From Sebastes aleutianus (lineage: Eukaryota; Chordata; Actinopteri; Perciformes; Sebastidae), in contig CAKAKS010000039.1 in the NCBI GenBank assembly GCA_916700875.1, forward strand, positions 12,530,544-12,594,543: a stretch of 64,000 bases of DNA. The letters run 5' to 3'. Below are positions 12,648-23,210 of this stretch, one piece after another. The notes below the pieces were generated by a model. The model searched no databases and was not told where the DNA came from. It worked only from the letters and a program-made list of their open reading frames with translations. The position numbers were made by a program, and so were the translations under genes. How positions within the stretch are numbered: the first letter of the stretch is position 1; every line of letters starts with the position of its first letter.

Positions 12648-14793
12648 CTGCAGACACAAACACATCCTCTGCTTCAGGGTTCATCCTGAGATAACGAGCA
12701 GCTCATCATGGCTGACACACAACAGTCAGGCTGCAGGAGGAGCGCCGTGGTCGGACATCGATTATCACTCAAAGGCTTTTTGTGAATCTGTGGGAGCCAC
12801 TTCAGCATTCATTCAGTCCAGCAGGCGTCTCTTAGCTCAGATACAGAGAGCCCACACATAACGACATGTTCTGTTAAATTTAACAGTTTTGTTCCTGTAG
12901 TGTGTGGAGAGCAACGATTTGGCCAAAACAGCACACCTCACACTAATAGATTCATTCATCAACAATAAGAGTCCCCACTAAAAAAAAAAAAAAATCTCAC
13001 AAAATATCTGGCGATCAAACGTGACTTTAGTGTAAACAAACATGGTGGACGACGGGCAGGAAGAATTAGTGATGTTAGTTTTGACTTTGTACTGAAAATT
13101 CTCGAAGGAAGGATGGATGAAGTCATGGAGACACGTTAAATAAACACTACTCAACAAGTTGCTCCTCCATTTCTGAGCTCCATCTTACTACTACTTTATG
13201 CTTCACGTTTAGCATTAGCGCATGCATTAGCGCATGCATTAGCCGCGGCCGCCATGATGACGATGGTTGTCCTTCCTTCAGCAGTCAGCTTGGTTCTCTA
13301 TTGGCTATCGTTCTTTTTATTTGTCTTTTTCTTGGGGTTCCCCACACACAACAGGATATCTCATCGTAAATATTGAACATGTTTAATATTTACCATTTGA
13401 AATCAGTGCGTCCAGGATGGACTTCAGAGCCGATCGGGGGATGTAAAAAACACTCTTAACATACCTCACACCACAGGAACATCTGGAAAGATCATATTTA
13501 GAACCATCAAACAATCAGGGCTTTGCTGACCGTCATCAGGAGGAATCAGACCTAAAATCTGCTGGATTCTCATGTAGTGTGAACCCGGCATTATAAGGAC
13601 TGTGCTAAATACAAATGCAGATCCCACTGTTCTGACTGCATAAAAAAGTAAACTTTATACTCAGATTTTATGCTGGTGGTGTGTTCTTTATACTATCACA
13701 AGTAAAATTATTTTTTTAAAAATCTTAATACATCACTATACGGTATCTCAATATAGCACAATATATTGAATCATAACCTCTATATCATGATACGTTATCG
13801 TATCGGCAGATCCTTGCCAACACACAGCTCCAGTTTGGACTCACCTGTTTCTCTGCGAGCCCCGGAGGGTATCGGGAAATGCCGTCCCGCCGACGCTCTG
13901 CCCTCTCCCAGTCATCCAACCACAGCTGGCGGCGGTACTCTGACTGGCGAGACGTGATTCGCTGGTAGATGGCCTGATTCTGACGGCCGACCAGTAGAAA
14001 CTCCTCCCTCCTCTTGTCAGCATTCAGACTGAAGAAGAAACACAGGAGGAAGATGAGGAAGCTTAATGGACGGGTAGAAATGCATACATTTATTTGAAAA
14101 CCACATAGTTTAAAAGTCAATAAAACTCACTACACATGCATTAACGCTACCCGACGTGTATTTTTATGCTTTAAAGCTTTAAATTATCTTTTTTCTGGTG
14201 AGCTTAGTGGAGCATTTAACAGCTAAAGAGACAGATATTTCCCTCAGGAGTTGGTGGAGACCAAAATCAGAGCTAAAAGAAAGAGAATATTGGTCAAAAA
14301 GACTGCTGGATGTGGAAATAAGCAACTGTTTGCTAACAAGGTCAACATATCAACTTAAAAAGTGATGATTAACGCCCATAGCATCACTTTATTTTACTAA
14401 GCAGGAGTGATTTTTTTGGTGTTTTGTTGCTGGTTGTCGAGGTGGATTTATAGCAGCTCCCTGAGTCCCAGAATAAAAGGTTTCGGAGAAGCTTTATAGC
14501 TCCTGTCAACATTAAAGGTTTTACAGCCCAGTGAGAGGGTAGATAAATACCAGAGACTGTCACCACCATCACACATCCACATCCAGATCAATAATTCAAC
14601 AGCGTAACAGAGCAGGACTGGTCACATCCATTATTTAAAGGTCCAACAAGGAGCCCTGGCATCATCATAGAAACGTTAAAGACCTCATGGGAGGATAGAA
14701 ACTCCATGAAGGTCACCGTGATAGCAGAATACAAACTGAGATGAACAACAGCTGTCAGTCACTGAATAAACTTCAGCTCTGTGGAATATACTG

Positions 14794-14829
<36 letters not shown>

Positions 14830-16724
14830 AGATGTTATACTCTGGCGTCTTGTGCTGCTGATCACATGTAAATTGCAGTCATATGACGTCATGTTTCATG
14901 ACATGTCATAACAATACTTACATGACAAGATAAGACAGGATAAGGTAATGGCAAAATAATAACAGGAAATGACAAAATCATGATATAACAGGATATTAAA
15001 TGACTGGAAATGGCATGATATAACAAGGCGTGACATTACAGTACATGAGAGGACGTCATAACAAGATAGGACATGACATCACATTATGTCACAAGCTATG
15101 ACCTGGCATAATGTAGGACATGACAGAACAAGATATTAGATGACATAACAAGACATAACATGCCATTCCATTATATCACATCATATAACAAGCTATGACA
15201 TAAAAAGACATGATATGACATGATGTAATATAACAGAACATGACAGAAGAAGGCATTACGTGACATCACAGGACAATACATCACAGGACATGACAGGAAA
15301 TGGCTGATATAACATGACAGGACATAACATTACATAAGAGGACATAACATGTCGTGTCCTGACCGGATACAGCAGGACATGACAAACCCTAACATAACAT
15401 GTTTTGATTTATGTGTCAGCAGGTTGTCACCTCCTCAGGTGGTACTGGTTCTGATGGTCCACCAGGCCTTTAGAGCAGACTATGTTGGCCAGTTTGGAGG
15501 CCAGGAGGCGGTTGTCTCTGTCGATGATGGACAGACGCTCGTCCTGCAGCTGAATCACAGAGACCAGGAGTTAAACCAGAGACATCTCCCACACTGCTCT
15601 GGTTTTAATGGGAACTCATCGACACCAGTCAGTGTCCACTGACCTGTAGTTTTTTGAGTTTGAGCTGGACGTGAGCTGGCGTCCTCGCGCCCTTGTTGTC
15701 CACTACTGGCAGGGCAGAGCACACCTGGACAGGTAAACGCAGGAAAGCTGCAATGTGGATGCTGTTCTAACTTCAGATACTCAAACTTTAAACTAAATCT
15801 ACAGATAATTATGTACACTCTGTTTTTTAATAAACTCCCAATTTGGAGACACCCAACATTATTATTATATTCAGACTGAAGCGATGTTTCGCTTGCAATA
15901 TTTGGATCTTTCGTGTGGTTCATGTTTATTGGACCTCATGTCTGGTTTTATGGTTCATTTAACTCCTTTTCACTCAGAATGAGAGACAAACAGGATCTTC
16001 TGTCAAATAAAAATCCAAGAAAAAGACACAAAATGGGAAATATTCAGGTGTTAATATGACTTTATCTTCTGTCTTCCATAAAGATGTTTATAATTAATAT
16101 TAGAACATTCATTTTAGGATCAACTTCACATTAAATGTTAGTTAGATATAATCTGTAACTGACGGGTGTGTAAATAGGAAACTGTTTATTAATAATGTTG
16201 CCACACCAACATTATAAAGTGAGAATGTGTCAAATACTGTGTTTAGTTTGTGTCGCTGCCCCTAAGTGGCCAAAAAAACAATTAATACAACTTTAACTCT
16301 AACTACAACAAGTATACAATGTATTTTCTATTCCTACTATTCTACTACTGTGAATACTTCTTATTTATTATACATTCTTTCAGCCAGTCCTCGACCACTC
16401 AGTCCTCCACCACCCAGTCCTCCACCACTCAGTCCTCCACCACCCAGTCCACCACCAGCCAGTCCTCCACCACCCAGTCCACCACCGCCCAGTCCTCCAC
16501 CACCCAGTCCTCGACCACTCAGTCCTCCACCACCCAGTCCTCCACCACTCAGTCCTCCACCACCCAGTCCTCCACCACCACTCAGTCCACCACCACCCAG
16601 TCCCCTATCTTCCCCTCCCTCCTCCTCCTACCTTCCCGCGGTGGCTCTCGTAGTTGTTGTGGTCCCATCGCTGCTGCAGGTAGCGGTTGGTGACGGGCTT
16701 TAGCGGCTGGTAGGATCTGTGCAT
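12543..16724 (-). CDS. CFAP97 domain-containing protein (CFAP97D1/CFAP97D2-like), complete
   Basis: Five minus-strand exons, 16724-16632, 15724-15644, 15543-15431, 14028-13845 and 12647-12543, join through GT/AG sites in consistent phase to a 191-residue protein ending in TAA. It starts MHRSYQPLKPVTNRYLQQRW. A helical, charged middle follows: QLKLKKLQ, then DERLSIIDRDNRLL, then GLVDHQNQYHLRRSLNADKR, then LLVGRQNQAIYQRI and LWLDDWERAERRR. This is the layout of the CFAP97/KIAA1430 domain: short heptad-like helices with a conserved DN.LL, then RSLN..KR, then ENQ/QNQ..I..RI. Members are small axonemal proteins; mouse CFAP97D1 is needed for sperm flagellum maintenance. The Ser/Asp/Arg-rich tail (DRTDRTDRETS) looks fast-evolving. 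I cannot decide between D1 and D2, so no symbol is given. Confidence 0.9.
12648..13844 (-). other. CFAP97D-like intron 4
   Basis: No other exon was recognised. It includes a small direct repeat of gcgcatgcattagc near 13218-13245. A transposon fragment ('tatcatgatacgttatcgta' type) abuts the donor side of exon 4. Confidence 0.7.
13650..13830 (-). repeat. family B fragment (tatcatgatacgttatcgta type)
   Basis: Shares acaatatattgaa, atcatgatacgt.atcgtat and gccaacacacagc with 29745-29912. It ends 15 bp from the donor of CFAP97D-like exon 4. Confidence 0.65.
13845..14028 (-). CDS. CFAP97D-like coding exon 4
   Basis: The acceptor is cttcttcag and the donor is AAACAG/GTGAGT. The first base completes Ser, giving RSLNADKRREEFLLVGRQNQ across the junction. 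The exon goes on to YRRQLWLDDWERAERRRDGI and ends PPGLAEKQ, phase 0. The open frame upstream of the acceptor is intron. Confidence 0.9.
14795..14827. repeat. (TA)n microsatellite
   Basis: About 16 TA units in an intron of the CFAP97D-like gene. Confidence 0.95.
14883..15400. repeat. degenerate 'gacataaca' minisatellite
   Basis: Long irregular run of gacatgacat/aacaagacataacatg words with no fixed period, in intron 3 of the CFAP97D-like gene, ending about 30 bp from the exon 3 donor. Confidence 0.75.
15431..15543 (-). CDS. CFAP97D-like coding exon 3 (CFAP97 domain)
   Basis: The acceptor is gattcagctgcag and the donor is GAGGAG/GTGACA. It encodes DERLSIIDRDNRLL, KLANIVCSKG and LVDHQNQYHLR and ends with two bases of a Ser codon. 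This is the core of the CFAP97 domain. Confidence 0.9.
15644..15724 (-). CDS. CFAP97D-like coding exon 2
   Basis: The acceptor is acctgtccag and the donor is CTACAG/GTCAGT. It has 27 codons, VCSALPVVDNK then RTPAHVQLKLKKLQ, phase 0 on both sides. 'ALPVVD...PxAHVQLKLKKLQ' is a family hallmark. Confidence 0.88.
16380..16610. repeat. 15-bp minisatellite in CFAP97D-like intron 1
   Basis: About 15 units of cagtcctccaccacc, nearly free of G on the plus strand except one G per unit. A period of 15 keeps every frame open, giving SSTTQ and PPPSP repeat frames. It ends about 22 bp from the exon 1 donor. Confidence 0.92.
16632..16724 (-). CDS. CFAP97D-like coding exon 1
   Basis: The start codon at 16724-16722 begins 31 codons ending HNNYESHRGK. 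The donor is GGGAAG/GTAGGA, phase 0. A (GT)n tract lies 60 bp upstream. Confidence 0.88.
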
Positions 16725-16783
16725 GCTGCAGCTCTGATGATAACCTCACACTCACTGCGTTCACAGTAGTCTAACCCAACAGG

Positions 16784-16785
<2 letters not shown>

Positions 16786-16836
<51 letters not shown>

Positions 16837-16848
16837 TGTGTGTGTGTT
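16786..16848. repeat. (GT)n microsatellite, 5' of the CFAP97D-like start
   Basis: About 30 units with one interruption, between the X-box-like site and the start codon. Confidence 0.95.
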
Positions 16849-16865
16849 TGTAGGCCTGGGGGGTT

Positions 16866-16879
16866 GTCACCATGGAGAT
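16866..16879 (-). promoter_or_regulatory. X-box-like RFX site upstream of the CFAP97D-like gene
   Basis: On the minus strand the site reads ATCTCC-AT-GGTGAC, fitting the X-box pattern RYYNYY-N(1-3)-RRNRAC. It ends 142 bp before the start codon, in the range usual for RFX-controlled ciliary genes. A (GT)n tract lies between. The consensus is loose, so a chance match is possible. Confidence 0.45.
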
Positions 16880-17259
16880 GTACCCCTCTTTATCTCAGCC
16901 AGATAAGTTTCCTATTAATTATTACTGAGCTGAGGAGGCACACACACACAGACACTCTCTCTCTCTCACACACACACACACCTGAGGTTAATCTATTTAT
17001 GGAGCTGTAGATTATATCATTAAACATCACAACATTCATCTATTGCACCATTTTATTTTTGATATCTAGATATTTGGATCAAAATATTAAAACAAAGTTT
17101 ACCTAAATGTTTAAACTAAATGCAGTCAACACTGGACACTGATTGGCTGACAGCAACTAAACAAGACAATAATTGAAACAAGGAAAACGTGTTAAGTGAA
17201 GGTTGGATTAAAGTCTGCAAACTAAACCACGACCAACTGCGATAGGTTCTTTCATTTAT

Positions 17260-17260
<1 letters not shown>

Positions 17261-17318
<58 letters not shown>
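17261..17318. repeat. (CTTT)n microsatellite
   Basis: About 14 tetranucleotide units. Confidence 0.95.
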
Positions 17319-17504
17319 GTATTTATTATTTCCTTCTTTCTTTAATTCATCCTTTCTTTTATTCATTCTTTTGTTCAAGTTCAAGAAACTTTTGTAAGAG
17401 GTCAAAAGTCCAAAAGGTCGGAAACAACTGGTTTAATCTTTAACAATTCATTGTATTTTAGAAGTTTATCATATGTTTTTCTATGTAAAATCTTAGTCTG
17501 AAAG

Positions 17505-17690
17505 TAACAAGTAACTACAGCTGTGAAATAAATGCAAAAAAGTGCAGTAAAATGTACAATATTTCCCTCTGAAATGTAGTGGAGTGGAAGTATAAAGTAG
17601 CAAAAAATGTAGAAATAAATACCTCAAAATTTTACATAAGTGCAGTACTTAAGTAAATGTACTTAGTTACTTTCTACCACATCACTCCAT
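17505..17690. repeat. family F fragment (other end)
   Basis: Contains gtagtggagtggaagtataaa and gtgcagtacttaagtaaatg, the usual outer part of a fish MITE whose opposite end resembles 9388-9475. Confidence 0.6.
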
Positions 17691-18361
17691 ACTTGTGTCT
17701 CTCAGCTGTTGTTGTTGCCTCTTGGCTTCTTGTGTTCAGTCTCTTTGCCTAAATATGATGTAAACTCAAACTGGCTGCAGTTTCTATTCTGACTTCATCC
17801 TGTTAAAGTTGTTTTCTTGTGTTTACATGGCAGCAGGTCAGAGCAGGAATAAACAGCCGTGTCAGGTCGTCTGCTGCAGAATAATCGAGCTGCACGAGAG
17901 ATTAAACACAACCAGAGCTGAACGAAGACATTCCTCATCCACACAGTCTCCCCACGGAGGCTGCAGCCCAGAGACGGAAATAATGACGACGGACCAACAA
18001 CTCTGTGCTTTTATTGAGCCGTCAGCTCCAGTTAAACTGGAGGAGAGGAGTGTGCGGCGAGCCAGGCCTCTCGCTCTGGAGAGGGTTGTGTTTCTTGGCA
18101 GGTGTAGCTGGTGTGAAACCAAAACCTCAGTCATCTATTTCACAGTTAGTTGTAGCCTCAGTGATGCCTTCTCAGTCCAATCTCCCATCCAAGATTGTTC
18201 AGGCAGGACGGCCAGGTTTGCAGTGAAATATTTGTAAGAAGTGGAAGAAAACTGAGATGTTTCACAATTAAAGTGCCTCCTAGAGTGTGGAATGAGCTCA
18301 TTGTTGCCTCTTGTGGCCGTTGGGGTAAAAACAGCTACTATAGCTGCAGTTCTCACCAGGG
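17691..18361. other. no gene recognised
   Basis: A 142-codon plus frame (17809-18237) has no domain or splice context that I can support. The part after 18100 looks like the start of an interspersed repeat. Confidence 0.4.
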
Positions 18362-19070
18362 GGCAACCTCTGGGTCTGAAAAGTGAAGCCAATGCTGAAG
18401 TGCCTTAAACCTGCATTCTCTATAATAGCCAGCAGGGGGCGACTCCTCTGGTTGCTAAAAGAAGTCTGATTCTATAGAAGTCTTTGAGAAAATGACCCTA
18501 CTTCTCACTTGATTTGTTACCTCAGTAAACATTGTAAACATGAGTTTATGGTCTCAATCGCTAGTTTCAAGTCTTTTTCAATACAGCATGATGTTCATTT
18601 AGTAAATTATGGTCCCATTTAGAGTCAAATAAACCATAAAGCAGGGGATGCTTTAGGGCGGGGCTACCTTGTGATTGGCAGGTTGCTACCACGGTTTTGT
18701 CCAGTCTGGGAAAAGTCCGTATTTTCGTCTTACAACTGTAACCCTTTCACAGTGTGTTTTCAGTTCATCAGAGTTAATTATAACCTTTTTAGTCGCCTAA
18801 AAAAAAGCCTTATTCAGCGTTCAGTTGTACTTAGCTCCAACCAAGATGGCGACGGCCAAAGACCCAGATGGCGACGGCCAAAGACCAAGATGGCGACGGC
18901 CAAAGACCAAGTTGGCGACGGCAGAAGACGAAGCTGGCGACGGCCAAAGACCAAGATAGTGACTCCCAAAACCAAGATGGCGATGTTCAAAAACCAAAAT
19001 GGCGACGGCCAAATACAAAGATGGTGACGGTCAAATACAAAGATGGCGACGGCAAAAAACAAGATAGCTC
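18362..19070 (+). mobile_element. family D element, forward copy with 22-bp array
   Basis: The left 400 bp (gaagccaatgctgaagtgcc ... cacagtgtgttttcagttca) is matched inverted at 20005-20395. The right part is the 22-bp array at 18841-19068. No coding capacity. Confidence 0.8.
18841..19068 (+). repeat. 22-bp tandem array with YY1-like motifs (about 11 units)
   Basis: Same unit as 9082-9301 (ccaagatggcgacggccaaa), more diverged, with gttggc, gctggc and atagtg variants. Confidence 0.9.
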
Positions 19071-19904
19071 CCTCATTGTCCCGTTGGTTTGTGTCACACA
19101 GGAGAATATAACCAACCTGCTGTATGTTTACAGAAGTTTTTGTGTTTTCTTGCAGCCGCCTGTTGTTGGCTGCTTGATTTAATCAAGGTAAACTCAGTGG
19201 ATCATTATGCATAATGGCTTTGCCCTTTGGCACGACACTTTTTAAATTAAAGGCTGAAGATGAAACACACACACACACACATCTGTCCTGCTGCCTTCAG
19301 ATGACTGCAGGGATTTAATAAACTGAAGGGTTTTTATACGGCTGAGAAAGAAGCTGTGGATAAAAGAAATCAATCTTTAGATCGGTGCTGACTGCCTGAG
19401 TATATTTATCTCACTGCCTCTTTATATATATACAGTATATATGTTCTTAAGATGCCTTTGTACAAAGTATTTCCTTTTATTTATTGTATATAACTTACTC
19501 TTTTAAAGGAGCTTCCCAGCAAAAAGTATTTCGCACTATTGTACTTGTATAACCGGTGTGAAAATAAACATCTTGAATCTTGAATCTTGAGGGACGAACA
19601 TAAGTGTTAAACTTGTAATTTGATGCTGATCTAGTTGCATCTTCAGTGTTTCATTATGTTATTATTTCATTAATTGTTTGCATTAGTCGGTAATGGTCTG
19701 TAGCAGCTACAAGTTTCCATCAAGTATTTAGTTTGCACTTGTTGATGAATCACCAAACAGACCTGTGTTTTCACCAAAACACCACCTCAGCTTCCAACCC
19801 GTTCTCACTCACAACTCGTCAAATATGGCCGTATATGACGAATCTAATAATAATAGAATTTAAGGTTAAGTTTAAACCTGCATATAAGAAGTGGACGTAG
19901 TCAC
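19071..19904. other. spacer between inverted family D copies
   Basis: Contains a LINE-like tail at about 19480-19592 (tgaaaataaacatcttgaat followed by tandem cttgaat). No gene seen. Confidence 0.5.
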
Positions 19905-20395
19905 AGTGACGTCACCCGTTGGTTTGTGGACTACGGTGTTGAAGCCTGAAGTTTAGCATTTTGGCTGTCCCCATCTTGGCTTTTGGCCGTCGCCATCTTG
20001 GTAACTTTGATGAACTGAAAACACACTGTGAAAGGGTTAAAGTTCCAAGACGAACACACGGACAACTCCCAGACCGGACAACGCCATGGTAGCAACCTGT
20101 CAATCACAAGGTTGCCCCGCCCTAAAGCATCCCCTGCTTTATGTTCTATTTGACTCTATATGGGACCATAATTTACTAAATGAACATCACGCAATTGAGA
20201 CCATAAACTCGTGTTTACAATGTTTACTGAGGTAATAAATCAAGTGAGAGGTAGGGTCATTTTCTCATAGACTTCTATAGAATCAGACTTCTTTTATCAA
20301 CCAGAGGAGTCGCCCTCTGCTGGCATTAGAAAGAATGCAGGTTTAAGGCACTTCAGCATTGGCTTCACTTCTCAGACCTGGAGGTTGCCCACTGC
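19905..20395 (-). mobile_element. family D element, reverse copy with only two array units
   Basis: The reverse complement of 18362-18775 is recognisable throughout (gcattggcttcacttctcag, ccgccctaaagcatcccctg). The array is reduced to two units at about 19969-20002, so this copy shows the state before expansion. Confidence 0.82.
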
Positions 20396-20750
20396 TCTTG
20401 AGATTCGTCCATTTCTAAACTGTTTTTCATGTAATAATAAAAAAAAATTCTGTGATGCTCATCCAATAAAGAGAGCTGAAATGTTCTGCATCATTTAAAC
20501 CTGGTTGTCTGAGTGTTGCTTGCTCACGTGTTTAATTGTAACGCAGGTGATCCAGGATCTAAATTATAATGCTGCTCTGAGTGGAAGCCTCTCTGAATAG
20601 GAGTCGGTTAGAAATGACTAGAATATAAAACCCACTAATGTTTATTCTCCTCTGAATACAGATGGAACCGGACGCCAGAGGCAGATTTCAAAGAATAGTT
20701 CAATATGCTGTTCAACACTGCATCGAGGACACCATGTCCTCTGATTTCAG

Positions 20751-20796
<46 letters not shown>

Positions 20797-20953
20797 GATT
20801 AATTGAGCATGTTTTGCCACTGAGTGGGTGTGTGTTCTCTTCTCTTGCTGTGATGAAACGCCGTGGGGAATTCATTTATTTTGAAGTCTGCTTATTATGC
20901 TCTACAGTGGAGAGAGACAGGACGGACAAGAGACATTCAGGGGGAGTGGAGGA

Positions 20954-21006
<53 letters not shown>

Positions 21007-21157
21007 TGTTGCCTCAATGCTCAGAGTGGGAAATGAAGAGTTTATTTAATGGGGGAAAAAGGGACTGGAGCACACTGATTGACTTGCAGCCTTTAATTGT
21101 GCAAACGTTTCAACACTACTGTGTCTTCATCAGAGAAAAGAGGACAAGCACACAGTG
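20396..21157. other. no gene; two microsatellites
   Basis: Contains (TG)n at 20754-20793 and (GA)n at 20957-21002. Short open frames through them (THTHTH, ERERER) are artefacts. Confidence 0.6.
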
Positions 21158-21250
21158 CTGGAGGGAGTATTCAGATCCTTTACTGCAGTAAAAGTACTGA
21201 TACCACACTGTAAAAATACTCTGTTACATAAAAAGCTTTAAATGTAAGAA
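21158..21250 (+). repeat. family F fragment
   Basis: Carries gagtattcagatcctttact, gcagtaaaagtactgatacc and aaaaatactctgttacataa, typical of a widespread fish MITE. Confidence 0.7.
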
Positions 21251-21568
21251 TGACACCTGTGGCCGTTAAGTCAACAACAGTCAGCGTCCTGTTACTCGCG
21301 CTTGTGCTCGCACTACGTAGACGCGAGCGAGCATCGGTCAAAACAGTGAGGCGACACACACGAGACTGAATGTGATTGACAGCTAAAACCACAATATCAC
21401 TCAATATTTCCCATGCTTGGCAGTAATGTTAGCTTACTTGTCCAATAGGAATTTTGCCAGCTCGTGGTCCGTTTTGATACCCAAAACCAAACGAAGGTCC
21501 CACCATGAATCGAAGGCCCGGCTGATGTTGATCCTAGTTTTCCCCCCCGACGTCGGTCACGTTCTATG

Positions 21569-21736
21569 GTCTATAGTCACACTGTACTTTGAGCTAAATG
21601 CTAAAATGAGCATGCTAACAGGCTAAACTAAGATGGCAAACATTATACCTGTTAAAGGCCAGCATGTTATTGTAACTGTGAGCGTGTTAGCATGCTGATA
21701 TTAGCATTTAGCTCAAAGTACAGTGTGACCATAGAC
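21569..21736. mobile_element. 168-bp foldback MITE
   Basis: About 52-bp near-perfect inverted ends: gtctatagtcacactgtact then ttgagctaaatgctaa, against the reverse complement of gctcaaagtacagtgtgacc. Confidence 0.88.
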
Positions 21737-21920
21737 TCTTAGTCAGACCCAGTTGACCCCTGAACCACTTCAGTAGGTGGCCCATGGATGTATTGTAAGA
21801 ACTGGATACCGGATTCCAAGATGGTGCCCATTCATCCCAATATAAGTATAAATTGATTTGAATGTAGAAAATGAGTAGGGGTGCCGATCGGCATTTTTTA
21901 AAAAACATTATTATTATTTT

Positions 21921-21987
21921 CTTAGAGGGCGACCAGCGCCCCCCAAGAAAGTGGCGTCCTAGGCAACCGCCTATATGCCCTATGCCT
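21921..21987 (-). repeat. short interspersed repeat G, inverted copy
   Basis: Reverse of 12104-12178. It ends where the next MITE begins. Confidence 0.6.
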
Positions 21988-22511
21988 TAAAGGTCCCATA
22001 TTGTGCTAATTCTCAGGTTCATACTTGTATTTTGTGTTTCTACTAGAACATGTTTACATGCTGTAATGTTAAAAAAAACTTTATTTTCCTCATACTGTCT
22101 GCCTGAATATACCTGTATTTACCATCTGTCTGAAATACTCCGTTTTAGTGCATTTCAACAGAATTGCAACGGAATTGCAACGGAATTGCAACAGAATTGC
22201 GTGGCCTGACAACAGTTTGGGTCCATGTTTACTTCCTGTCAGCTGATGTCATTAACATACACTGCAACCAGGAATAAACTGGGACACATTTAGAATGTTT
22301 ACGTTTAAAACCCTGTAATGGTCTAAATATTGTATATTTGTGACATCACAAATGGACAGAAATCCTAACGCACAATTTCTGCATACGGGCTGTGTGTATT
22401 TCTCTGTATATTGAGCGCTTCGATACTTTCACAGTATTTATCAAGCACTTAAACCTGCTTTATAATATAAAAGACATGAAAATCTTACATTTTACAATAT
22501 GGGACCTTTAA
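21987..22511. mobile_element. hAT-like MITE, 525 bp
   Basis: Ends are ttaaaggtcccatattgt and acaatatgggacctttaa, perfect inverted repeats of 18 bp. No coding capacity. A piece of its interior recurs at 34140-34250 (gggtccatgtttacttcctg). Confidence 0.88.
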
Positions 22512-22859
22512 ACCGGCCATGGGTGGTGTGAATCCAGTCCAAAAGTCCACTGAATCCAGGTCCAGTCGGTGGCCCGCAATCCAGCCAAACCCAGTCCAGG
22601 TCCAGTGACTCCATTGATCCAGTGTTCCTGGGTTTGGTTGCAAGCATTGTACCTTAACAGCCATTTAGCCCCACAGTGCTGTTTGTCTGTCTGTTGCTTG
22701 TCTGTTGACTTGACGTGGGGGGGGTAACGTTGACTCTGGGAACTCTGGGAATATCACATCCACTCATGGAATATCTGGGATTAGTCTTGTTTTCATCCAG
22801 GCCCGAGAAGTGACTCCAAAATGTCGGTGTTTCCCGCTCTGCTTTCCCCGTTTTCTCTC
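22512..22859. other. region upstream of the candidate znf609 first exon
   Basis: No gene. It contains direct repeats of ccaggtccagt and a ggggggg run at 22718-22725. It may be part of the znf609 promoter; no clear core element was seen. Confidence 0.35.
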
Positions 22860-23035
22860 CGGGATGTGACCGTGTGATGGCTGCGGTCCAGTGAACTGGG
22901 AGCACGTTGACTGGTTCTCTCTCTGACGGCTCAATCCACCAGTTTGTGGGAGCTGGTTCTAACTGTTTCTTACTGGGATTACCGGGACTTTATGGAGTGC
23001 ACATGAACGGTGGTCGGATAGGGATTATAAACGTG
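22860..23035 (+). other. candidate non-coding first exon and promoter side of znf609
   Basis: A very good donor (ACGTG/GTAAGTG, cut after 23035) closes a stretch that lacks repeats and has moderate CpG. Two ATGs lie near its end. The one at 22992 gives four codons. The one at 23003 (MNGGRIGIINV) stays open to the donor. If spliced to 47151 it continues in frame and stops at 47193-47195, a 25-codon upstream frame. The position upstream of znf609, on the same strand with no other gene between, suggests a 5'UTR exon. The 5' limit is a guess. There is no TATA box, and transcript data are lacking. Confidence 0.4.
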
Positions 23036-23210
23036 GTAAGTGCACGCTGTTGAAGTTGTCTCTGTTGGTGTGATTTTGGATGCAAACGCGGGATAGATAG
23101 CCTGGTAGCTATCTATCCCGGTGGGTTAGCTGCTTAGCTCAGCAGGGCTAGCTGCTGTCTTTGTCTGGAGAGACCGGGGAGCTAAGGGGCATGCGTCCAT
23201 CATCGGACAC

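Larger units (their letters stand above)
14029..15430 (-). other. CFAP97D-like intron 3
   Basis: It holds an (AT)n run at 14795-14827 and a 500-bp degenerate 'gacat-aaca' array. The remainder (14029-14790) shows nothing recognisable. Confidence 0.8.

Noticed and set aside
17809..18237. 142-codon plus-strand frame
   Set aside because: No recognisable domain. The right part is repeat-derived. It could hide an exon but nothing supports it.
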